Source: Chrysopilus asiliformis (Eukaryota; Arthropoda; Insecta; Diptera; Rhagionidae). Taken from it: a stretch of 64,000 nucleotides of DNA. Each line of letters begins with the position of its first letter. Within the stretch, counting starts at the first letter, position 1. The DNA is taken from positions 4,786,895 to 4,850,894 of the forward strand of contig OZ035964.1 in NCBI GenBank assembly GCA_964034945.1, read 5' to 3'. Of this stretch, positions 22,501-29,900 are shown piece by piece. Under the pieces are notes generated by a model. The model saw only the letters and a list, made by a program, of their open reading frames with translations. It was not told where the DNA came from and ran no database searches. The position numbers were made by a program, and so were the translations under genes.

Positions 22501-25317
22501 AGACCTTTTCTAGTCAGGAAATATTTTTTTCGAATTTTTAGATGCGAGTTCTAGGCAGAAAAAATATTTTCAAGACCTTTTCTAGTCAGGAAATATTTTA
22601 TTCGAACTTTTAGAAGCGAGTTCTGGGCAGGAAAAATATTTTCAAGACCTTTTCTAGTCAGGAAATATTTTATTCGAACTTTTAGAAGCGAGTTCTGGGC
22701 AGGAAAAATGTTTTCAAGACCTTTTCTAGTCAGGAAATATTTTTTTCGAATTTTTAGAAGCGAGTTCTAGGCAGGAAAAATATTTTCAAGACCTTTTCTA
22801 GTCAGGAAATATTTTTTTCGAATTTTTAGAAGCGAGTTCTGGGCCGGAAAAATAGATATTTTCAAGACCTTTTCTAGTCAGGAAATATTTTTTTCGAATT
22901 TTTAGAAGCGAGTTCTGGGCAGGAAAAATATTTTCAAGACCTTTTCTAGTCAGGAAATATTTTTTTCGAATTTTTGGAAGCTTGTTCTGAGTAGGAAAAA
23001 TATTTCCGAGACCTTTTCTAGTCAGGAAATATTTTTTTCGAATTTTTAGAAGCGAGTTCTGGCTAGGAAAAATATTTTCAAGACCTTTTCTAGTCAGGAA
23101 ATATTTTTTTCAAATTTTTAGAAGCGAGTTCTGGGTAGAAAAATATTTTCGAGACCTTTAGATGCGAGTGCTGGGCAGGAGAGTGGTTTGCGGGCGCCTT
23201 GTTGGCTTCAGGATAGTTTTGCAGGGTGGTTTTTTACGGGGGGAAATAAAACCTTATTGACGCCTGTAACAGTAACTTACCCTACACCATATTTAGCATT
23301 CTTTCACATCCCACCCATTTATCGCACGAAATTTCCTCCTTGGGAACAATGTGTTTTCTTCCAGACAAATATATTTCCTTCGGGTCGAAAATATTCAGTG
23401 AGTTCTCCGTTCCGTTTCATTGCTCACACACCGCTTACCCAGCCATCCAATCACCCACCCACCCACCCACACACACACACAAACATCCGCTGAGTTTCCT
23501 TTTAGCGTTTTACAACAAATCCCAGCCAATATTTTTCAACAGCCCCGCTTCCTTCTCTTATCGAGTTTGTAACATTTTTACTCACTATTCGTTGAATGAC
23601 ATCAGGGCCAGGTCCTTAAGGATCACCACTTTTCGCCAATTTCCTATCACATTCCCGGCTGATTCCAAGCGATTCAGTTGAATTTACGATAAGCCGCTTT
23701 CGAGAAACTCGAATCTCACCACTATGGGCGCAGTGATGGGGAAGGGAAAATTGTGATTGGGGAGGGGGGAGGGCAACATTAAAAAACGGTTGGGTGGAAT
23801 AATTTGCCGTGGTTTAAATGGTACAACGGTTGACGGTTAAAGAGGAGAGTTTTATGCGAGGAAATTTGAAATTCTTTGGTTTTTTCCCCTTCATTGGTGC
23901 GTCTGAGAATGCCTTTGTGTGTGCGTTTGTGCGTGCGTGTGTTTGATGATTTCTGTCGCGTTTTGGTAACTTAAGAAAAGTTTGTCTTTAGCTGGGAATT
24001 CCGCAGTCATCACGGCATAGCACTTGGTCCTCCGATCATGCATCCCGCGAACCCGATTTACAGCGCTTTTATAATGTGGCTAAGGACCTTATCGTCCCGC
24101 CAGGACTAGCTTCAGTATCCCATCATTACCCGTTATAAGGGGTTCGATTGGAACACGCCAGAAGAGTGATAAACAATGAAAATTTATGACCAAATCGTTT
24201 TACGATATTTTGTTTTTGATTTTTTTCCTTCTTTTTTCACTTTGTTGTTGTTGTTTCTTCTTCTTATTCTTAGCACCGTTCCTTAAATCACTTTCAAATT
24301 TGCATTCGTCCGCCCCAGAATTTTTGCAAAAATTCAACTGTATTTTGGCGGCTTCCAAGCCACCCCCACCCACCCCACTGCGATTCCTTTATCTCGCTTG
24401 ATTTTCTGTTTTCGCCAATAAATCGAAGCCGTTTATGGATTGTAAATCCGTCCCATTCTACAGTCAGTGTAGACAGGGCCGTTAAAAGTCATTTGAAAGG
24501 GGCCCAGAACACATGGGGGGGGGGGGGGATCTCAAGAATGACCATTATTTTTTTTAAATTTTACATAAACACGTACGTAATCTATGTAAATCTATGCATT
24601 TCACATGTTTCTCAGTTGTGATATATATTTATCCATACGATTTCTGCAATTTTGCCTTCTACGGTTATCCGCTATATTTTACCGTTATTGGGATATTTTC
24701 ATAATTTATTGCTGTTTCCTCTTAAAAATCAAAAGACCAATAGAAAAATCATGAAACAAACTGTGATACCCTCAAGAAAATGGTGTTAAAGTCTTCAAAT
24801 TGCATGCGGCGTAATTGACTTCGTGCGGAAAAATTTAGCCTATGCTCAGGCTCCCGTTTACCTGTGTTAGGATAAGTAAAACACTGTCAATCTCTGGCGG
24901 GAGACATCCAAAAATTAAACCAGTAGCGCGTGCTCAAGTGCGGACACAGCACTTCATCCAGAGGCCTACAGCCCAATTTAACCTGAGATAAGTATTCCTC
25001 CGGAGAACTCTGTCTACCTGCCACAGGCCAGAGTTGACTTGGTTTAGCTTTATTGTTCTTCTGAGTGTACGGAGGCCACCACATCTAGACGATAAAACCA
25101 ACATACTGCCAAAAAAAACCTCATTAATTCAGAATTAAATTAATTTACTTACAGATTGAACAAAATCAAAAATCAAGTGCAGCTAAGTTTAATGAGGAGT
25201 TTAGAGGGACCACAGGATATCGAATTGGAGCTAAGTATGACGGTTTTCATGAATGGCCAGCCAAGGGGCAAAAGTATCGCGAAAATCATAATTATCGTTT
25301 CACAGTATAATTTCTAG
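10487..25317 (+). CDS. Fibulin (fibulin-1/2 type), 13-exon gene, 991 aa
   Basis: Secreted extracellular-matrix glycoprotein of the fibulin family, which binds basement-membrane and elastic-matrix partners in a calcium-dependent way (family knowledge). Hand-spliced exons are 10487-10553, 15928-16341, 16439-16619, 17330-17526, 17731-17880, 19298-19486, 19715-19843, 19934-20074, 20132-20464, 20588-20725, 20961-21603, 21671-21901 and 25155-25317. Every donor and acceptor phase agrees and the total, 2976 nt, is divisible by three. Order: signal peptide (1-22), three anaphylatoxin-like Cys modules (about 31-145), EGF1 and a half EGF (161-235), 12 calcium-binding EGFs with D-I-D/N-E-C starts and C-x-N-x4-Y/F-x-C hydroxylation motifs (to about 860), then a C-terminal domain of about 130 residues ending VSQYNF. 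This matches the fibulin-1/2 architecture. An AATAAA follows at 25361. Extra or alternative exons inside the 5.4-kb intron 1 or 3.3-kb intron 12 cannot be excluded. Confidence 0.93.
11530..12680. mobile_element. mini-me/HINE-like element A (fibulin intron 1)
   Basis: Starts with a (GTCY)n microsatellite at 11541-11580, then 'accataactttcgaaag', then about 1 kb shared with elements at 33.3-34.5 and 44.8-46.1 kb (blocks 'aaggacgaaaaattcaagtc', 'aaaaaggacaccgg', 'ttccattgattgtgaaatgg'). The end is a poly-C run at 12630-12650. The architecture fits dipteran mini-me elements, now grouped with Helentrons. ORFs here are remnants or chance. Confidence 0.6.
13428..13935. mobile_element. Second GTCY element type (fibulin intron 1)
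   Basis: Begins 'actaatatataaaaatgagt' with (GTCT)n at 13457-13495, then 2-3 units containing 'ctgaaccgattgacttgaaa' and 'ggtggggggagtaagggg'. It ends 'cgggcacgacgggtatgcaa' and 'gctagtt'. This pattern is typical of short Helentron/HINE-type insertions in insects. Confidence 0.55.
14736..14801. repeat. Perfect 27-bp hairpin (fibulin intron 1)
   Basis: Arms 14736-14762 and 14775-14801 are exact reverse complements (start cctcgaccaatgagatc) with a 12-nt loop. It sits next to the repeat block starting near 14800. Confidence 0.9.
14802..15215. repeat. Dispersed 'cagtagttgaggatat' tandem repeat
   Basis: Three to four units of about 110-120 bp with 'gtattaaaatgaattcagta' and 'gttgaggatatggcagg'. 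The same family as 4.4-4.6 and 27.6-28.0 kb. Confidence 0.7.
15346..15429. repeat. 13-bp tandem array (GCAAGCGCTTATC)n
   Basis: About 6.5 copies of a 13-bp unit with a palindromic AAGCGCTT core. The ORF across it is a by-product. Confidence 0.85.
15705..15860. repeat. Long imperfect hairpin just upstream of fibulin exon 2
   Basis: Left arm (about 15705-15772) and right arm (about 15790-15860) share 'catcttaagtcga', 'gcgaagccaaa' and 'ctgatctg'-type segments in inverted order, about 85-90% matching. The right arm ends about 70 nt before the exon 2 acceptor. Confidence 0.75.
15928..16341 (+). CDS. Fibulin exon 2: three anaphylatoxin-like modules
   Basis: Entry is phase 1 after 'gatatttttag'; exit is phase 1 at G|gtgagt. 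The encoded 138 residues contain three repeats with the CC...C...CC spacing of anaphylatoxin/fibulin modules: GQCCTEG to SICCSK, HCAAGQ to DCC, and CKACQIG to KCCHE. All three are packed in a single exon. An acidic/histidine tail (HDHDQPD) precedes the EGF region. Confidence 0.9.
16439..16619 (+). CDS. Fibulin exon 3: first EGF module
   Basis: Entry is phase 1, exit is phase 2 at GG|gtaagc. It encodes DDICSKLENLCSHIC...YVCKCHPGYQL, an EGF module with six cysteines, followed by a Gly/Ser/Glu-rich linker of about 20 residues. The neighbouring intron 2 is only 97 nt. Confidence 0.9.
16660..17290. repeat. Degenerate 'attctaaacaatt' repeats filling fibulin intron 3
   Basis: The intron is made almost entirely of variants of 'tctaaacaattctgagcaa' with no fixed period. 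Non-coding. Confidence 0.6.
17330..17526 (+). CDS. Fibulin exon 4: half EGF plus calcium-binding EGF
   Basis: Entry is phase 2 (completing Gly), exit is phase 1. It begins with a half EGF (ECKEGYARQDTDSEC), then a full module starting DIDECADNTDSC with the hydroxylation motif CYNTDGGFKC. The preceding 710-nt intron is filled with a degenerate 'attctaaacaatt' repeat. Confidence 0.9.
17731..17880 (+). CDS. Fibulin exon 5: calcium-binding EGF
   Basis: One module per exon, phase 1 on both sides, as is usual for shuffled EGF exons. It starts DINECLEDIHDC and has the motif CLNSRGSYTC. The C4-C5 spacing is expanded (QEKPSTK), a fibulin trait. Confidence 0.9.
18131..18200. repeat. Tandem duplication in fibulin intron 5
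   Basis: A segment of about 39 bp with 'tttttacctacttctaggca' is present twice head to tail and nearly identical, so recent. The rest of the intron up to the 8-bp array shows nothing recognisable. Confidence 0.75.
19099..19243. repeat. 8-bp GACAGACT-type array
   Basis: About 18 copies of the gacagact/gacagatt unit ahead of exon 6. A short sister array lies at 20773-20851 in intron 10. Confidence 0.85.
19298..19486 (+). CDS. Fibulin exon 6: calcium-binding EGF with 25-residue insertion
   Basis: Phase 1/1 exon starting DINECLENPC. Between cysteines 4 and 5 there is a Thr/Ser/Gln/Arg-rich insertion of about 25 residues (TTTT...SGSQQTSDQ), where a canonical EGF has one residue. The upstream intron (17881-19297) carries 8-bp 'gacagact' tandem repeats at 19099-19243. 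Confidence 0.88.
19715..19843 (+). CDS. Fibulin exon 7: calcium-binding EGF
   Basis: Phase 1/1 exon, DIDECLTDKNAC to NACVG, with the motif CTNEQGGYKCDC. This is the most canonical EGF of the single-module exons (C4-x-C5). Confidence 0.9.
19934..20074 (+). CDS. Fibulin exon 8: calcium-binding EGF
   Basis: Phase 1/1 exon, DINECQINNHNC to HCDG, motif CDNTIGSYTC. The C4-TRLQS-C5 spacing is like vertebrate fibulin EGFs. The next intron is only 57 nt (20075-20131). Confidence 0.9.
20132..20464 (+). CDS. Fibulin exon 9: EGF split by a 70-residue mucin-like linker
   Basis: Phase 1/1 exon of 333 nt. The EGF begins DDDECELGTHDC, reaches CRNTVGSFRC, then continues through about 70 residues rich in Thr, Ser, Pro, Tyr and Gln before cysteine 5 (PSCGYGF) and cysteine 6 (GACVG). 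The insertion is in frame, has no stop, and lies inside one exon, so it is part of the protein and not an unspliced intron. It offers many potential O-glycosylation sites and several Tyr residues. Confidence 0.9.
20588..20725 (+). CDS. Fibulin exon 10: calcium-binding EGF
   Basis: Phase 1/1 exon, DIDECRVATPC to TCVG, motif CINTNGSYRC. The following intron holds an 8-bp 'gacagact'-type array at 20773-20851. Confidence 0.9.
20961..21603 (+). CDS. Fibulin exon 11: five calcium-binding EGFs
   Basis: The largest exon (643 nt, phase 1 in, phase 2 out at AA|gtatgt). It contains five tandem modules each starting DI(D/N)EC, with motifs CRNRMGGYIC, CENSIGSYRC, CINFWGSYRC, CDNVPGSYEC and CTNMRGSYRC. 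Their fusion in one exon, while the upstream modules are one per exon, suggests local intron loss or tandem duplication. Long antisense ORFs over this exon are shadows of its codon bias. Confidence 0.92.
21671..21901 (+). CDS. Fibulin exon 12: start of the fibulin C-terminal domain
   Basis: Phase 2/2 exon. After NRCRTETNICEGDEC it encodes the beta-rich C-terminal domain with 'SRMLIPPQGRTLFTLRGP', which resembles the fibulin C-terminal core. It ends TEHHFS at TC|gtaagt. Confidence 0.9.
22118..23178. repeat. 71-bp minisatellite, about 14 copies (fibulin intron 12)
   Basis: Unit blocks are 'agaccttttctagtcaggaa', 'atatttttttcgaattttta' and 'gaagcgagttctgggcagga'. Copies are highly similar, implying recent amplification or homogenisation. 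A more diverged array of the same design lies at 39446-40760. Confidence 0.9.
23179..24780. other. Remainder of fibulin intron 12
   Basis: Unique A+T-rich DNA with a (CCCA/CACA) run near 23450-23485 and a poly-G run at 24519-24528. 24640-24710 is a copy of the 'accgttattgggatattttc' repeat. No alternative C-terminal exon is recognised. Confidence 0.4.
24781..25140. mobile_element. Possible miniature element in fibulin intron 12
   Basis: Contains 'gcggcgtaattgacttcg' and ends near 'ttcttctgagtgtacgg'. Both resemble parts of the inverted-repeat element at 42331-42602. Ends not firmly located. Confidence 0.35.
25155..25317 (+). CDS. Fibulin exon 13: end of the C-terminal domain and stop
   Basis: Phase 2 entry after 'acttacag'. 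It encodes LEGPQDIELELSMTVFMNGQ and ends IIIIVSQYNF before TAG at 25315. The terminal V-S-x-Y-x-F is the conserved fibulin C-terminus. The overlapping longer ORF in the other frame is a shadow. Confidence 0.92.
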
Positions 25318-25360
25318 TAGAACAGCAGCAACAACAAAGAAAATATTATTATATTATTTT

Positions 25361-25366
25361 AATAAA
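25361..25366 (+). promoter_or_regulatory. Polyadenylation signal of the fibulin gene
   Basis: AATAAA lies 44 nt after the fibulin stop codon, in an A+T-rich stretch. This implies a very short 3'UTR. Confidence 0.65.
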
Positions 25367-25367
25367 A

Positions 25368-26863
25368 AATGTATAAATTTTTGAACTTTGTTTTTCTTCT
25401 ACTTTTGAAACATAAGAAAAGGTTTCAAAAGAATTGTGGATACGAAAAAGTGAACTTAAAAGTTTGAAAACTCAACGTGGGTCTAAAAATGTCAACCTAT
25501 TTTGGTAAAAATGGCTGAACCGAACCGAACCAAAACCAAACCAGTTTTCGAAAAATTTGGCCAAACCGAACCAAACCAATTTTAAAAAACCTTGGCTGAA
25601 CCGTAACAGTAGCTTTTTGGAAGAAATTGGCAGGGGGTGTAAGGCAACGAGAATGTTTTCCCTGATATTGATAAGAAATTCTTACGAACTTTCAGGTCGA
25701 CGGCCGCGCCATATTTTCACGTAAAAGACAAGAGACGGGTGTAAGGGCGCCATGGCCGCCCCTAGGGTTAAACGATGATGATTACGGTAAATTGCTTAAA
25801 ATAGGCCACGGTTAGATGAAAACTGAAAACTCAAAACTGAAAACTTTTCAGCCCGCAATCAAAATGAAATTCACGGAGTGCGAGGAAATCACATAAACTG
25901 CAAACAATAGACAAGAAGCCAATGATTTTGCCATGTCCCCGGGGGAAGCACCCCAAAAAGTCCGTTCGCTTTCCCCTGTGCGGTGGTGGGAGGACATGAA
26001 GGATTGTCGAATTTTCCACAATCACTTTGAGAAATTTCGCGTTAACGCCGTTTAACCCGCACCGTAAGTCCCCCCCCCCCACCCACCTCCCCAATGCCTT
26101 CAACAGCTAACTGTCTTAAAGCGGTTAAAATGGGAAAGCGGCAATCTAGAGACAGTGAAGAGAATTTCCACCCACTAACCACCGGACGATAAACAAAAAC
26201 CACCCCGATTACAGTCGCCGGGGTGATACCGAAGCTCGGCGATGGTAACTGACTTCAGGCCGGTATCCATTCGATCCAGTAGTGATTAAAGAAACGCTGT
26301 GTATAGTCAAGGCGAAAACATAGTAAAAGGATTTTAAAATAACAAACAGTCCACCCTATTATCCTCCGCCATTCCACTTAACCACTATTAGAAACCGAAA
26401 ATCACCACCGAAAACTACAAAATTGGTGGGGGTTTTTGCTGTTCGTGTGGATTTTTAAAATCATTGAAGTAAAACACTTCAAGTGATATCAGTTTAAAAA
26501 GTCATTTTAAGTTTTTTTTTATTTTTGTGGTGGTTGCGGTGGTGGTAAAACCAAAAAAAAAGAAGAAAAAAAAAAACAGAAAACATTTCGGCAACAACGT
26601 TTCTTAAGTGGCCGTAGAACAGTAGCAATCATTAAAATCGAGGTGTAATCGGATAAACTTTTCGCAATTAAAATGAAACAATCTAAAAAGAAAATTAAAC
26701 GGAAACCAAGTGGTAAAGTCATAAAATACAAAACTTCCAAGCAAGTCCTATTTCTCCTCTTTCTCACCAACCCCTTACCCGTTACCTCTTATCATCATTT
26801 TCGCCCACACCCAATAAGTCGCATGGAACGAATGAATACGGGAAAGCAGGAAAATTCATTGCC
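25368..26863. other. Intergenic spacer between the two genes
   Basis: About 1.5 kb between the fibulin poly(A) signal and the start codon of the coiled-coil gene. It should hold the second gene's promoter, but I see no clear TATA or initiator. 25500-25600 has a short 'ccgaaccgaaccaaa' run. No convincing coding exon is visible. Confidence 0.5.
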
Positions 26864-26927
26864 ATGGAAAATGCTTTTAGAAACAAACCTCTCACTATTG
26901 AAAATTTTTCAATGAAATGTGCCGCAG
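26864..26927 (+). CDS. Coiled-coil gene exon 1
   Basis: ATG in a strong context (GCCATGG). It encodes MENAFRNKPLTIENFS..., and the donor GCAG|gtaatt leaves phase 1, which fits the next exon (completing Asp). No in-frame upstream ATG is close by. Confidence 0.65.
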
Positions 26928-29900
26928 GTAATTTTTTATACTCTATATGATATATCATATAGAAGTATATTAGATTTAGTATACCGTTTGTAACGCATCG
27001 AACCAATCATCGGACAGAAAAATGAACTACACCAGGGTGTTAGGGATGGCAAAAGATTCTGATTTCCGCATGTCGGTCCGTCCGTCTGTCTGTCCGTCCG
27101 TGAACACCATAACTTTTGAAAGAATTGAGCTAGGGACTTAAAATTTTGTACAGTCGCGTTTCTTGTAAATGGCTGGGCTAAGTTTTTGGAAGGTCAAAAT
27201 CGGACCACTGCTTCACCCTCTCCCATACAAATGGAATACTTTTTTCGTGTTTTCTCGAAAACTGTGCATCCTATCAAAAAATTTATAAAGGTAAATTATG
27301 TTTAGAATAAGATTTTACATAACTCACTCATACATCAAAATCGAAGAATTCCCTCTTCCTCTTTAACTTCAAACTCCCTCTTCTTGTACCTTTTTATCCA
27401 CACAACCGGTTTCGATCGCGTTTTCGCCTTTCGGTTAGAGATTATGAAAGGAATGTTTCAGCCTACGAGAATTTACCGTTCCTCCCTCACTTTAACTCCC
27501 TTTCCCTGTATCTCTTGATCCACTGAACCTTTTAAACATTTCTCTGTCGGGGAGGATGGAAAAACATTACCACTTGAAAAAGATGATAAATGGACCGAAT
27601 CAGTTCAAACGGTCAGTGTACATTCTGAGTATGATGGCGATGTTGGATTCCCTCTCGCATTATATGAACCCCCTCTCCTGCTATCTTCTAAACTACTGAA
27701 TGGATTTTAATACTGCTTTTGTGCAACACAGCGGGTCAATCAACGAGAATTTTCGCCCACTCAAACCTTTCCTTTGCGTATTATGTTAAGTCCCTGTCTT
27801 TGTCCAACTTCTAAACTACTGATTCGATTTTGATACGGTTTTCAGTGTTGGGTAGTATTGTATAAACTTCTAGTGGCATATACCAAAAATCCTAGTATGG
27901 GAATGTCTTCTAAAGAGATTTCGCTCACTATAACCAGTCCCCCTAACCCTTTACCTTTTCCTGAAATCGTTGCCTCCTGCTATCTTCTAAACTAACAAAT
28001 AGATTTGAGTATCTAAGGGCATTTTTTCACATTGTTTTTAAGACTTTTACACCAAGGAAGACATCAACGATGAGATATCACCAGATATGAACCTAACGAT
28101 TGAGAATTTCGATACAGTGAGTAGATTTTGTATATTTCTGGATACGAATTTAAAAATTCACGATAAATGGCGATACACACACCCCCACACTCGCCTACCA
28201 AATCGTAACAAAAAAACTAATTCACAGTCTACCATCTTGACTTTGTCTTGTCTGGCTGTAATTATTTTCGAAAACTTTCAATGTTTCAAAGCAATTAAAA
28301 TTAAACGATTTTTGTTCGCAGATTTTAACAACTTGACTTTTCCGAAATTCCTACCCGTCACGCCCGACATTCGGCACACCAAAAGGCGTTGTTAATTTTT
28401 ATGTTGTGGCGCCCCCATCCGCCATTTCAAATTTCCTTTCATTTGATTTCGTTTGATTAGCCGCAAAAGTCGCGAGCGGAGAAATTTTCCACAACAAAAT
28501 TATTTGGCAAGATTATTGAGAAAAAATGGGAATGAAGGAAAGATTACACTGTGCAACAGCCAAAACTGATTATTTGTTAAGTTTTTTAGACTAATTAAGG
28601 GTCGCTGAGCACGGCTCCGGAGCAAAGTTTTGCTCTACCGCCTCTAGATTTCGAAATAACAGTATTTAAATTTTGAAAAAAAGGTCAAAAAACGGCTGTA
28701 TATTAAAAGTTTTGTATTTTTGGTTTGTTATCTTTGGTATCTTAGAAGGAGTTTTTCGTCATTAATAGACGAATATTTTTTGTTCAGACGATAAATTCCC
28801 CACCACCTCTCTTTACCACAATTTTGGGGTTCTTTAAAAGTATTTTTTTTTAACCAAATAGTCATATCTGTTGAACCGTTGGGAAAAGTAATATAGTGCC
28901 TTTGGGGAAAATGTTCCTTATCAAAAGTTAGTAGGGTTGCCCAAACAATAGACCGTTCAAACCCACACTATGTGCACTCGTCATTACTATTGCATCGCCA
29001 AACGCTACTCATAACGTCGGCACATCCACTTTGTTTGCAGCCTTAAGAACGAGAATCCGAAAGCGTTCATTTTAAAATGTGCACGAAACTCTCACATGGC
29101 CCTTACACGCGTCTGTAAAGTCTGTCAGTAGCACAGACTTCAAATGTCAAATTACTGACAACGAATTAAAATACATTTAGCGAACTGGCAGTCAGTGCAT
29201 TTACACGAGTCTGTGTCAGCTCTACAGACGCGTGTAAGGGCCGGGTAATTTACATTAAGGGTATTCACTTTATATCGCAAAACCGTCGCACATTGGGTTT
29301 GCGACGGTTTTGCGAGATGGAATGAAAACACCTATTAAGAAAAAAAGTTTGTGCGTATTTCAAACGTACGCTATCGGAGCCCCTGCCAATTTCCTTGACT
29401 TTGTGACCGCGTTTGTTAAATCTATACTTTATTTCACAGAGAGGATTAATTTTCAACCCGAAACCACCGTGCGTTGCATCTGGCATTGATCCCAGATACA
29501 AGCTTGATTCCGATTGGCGGCAAAAAGTCCGGAAATTCATGGTCAAGAGGTAAAAAACTACTCAACGTTTTGTGAAAAAACGTTCATTGATTTTAATTTC
29601 CGATTTCAATAAATTCATGCGTTTAGTGATGTTTTGAAACTGCGAAGTATAACAAGGACAAAATTTTTCGCTTTCACGAATCGTGAAAGGGCATTAGAGA
29701 AAGAACGTGAAAAAGAATTTAATCGGGACATTTACGAAAGTGTTATGCAGTTTTATGAGGTAAGATTGTATCTATTTTTTTTTACTATCTCATACGAAGT
29801 AAGATTTCGACCCCTTGATTACACAAAAAAACATTTCCCGAGCATTTCCCGAGAGTCGATTGGAGCATTATTAAAAAAATGTTTTTCAGTCTGTCAATCG

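Noticed and set aside
24000..24180. Possible tRNA near 'ggggttcgattggaac'
   Set aside because: The T-loop-like motif is not matched by an acceptor stem, D arm or anticodon arm at proper spacing.
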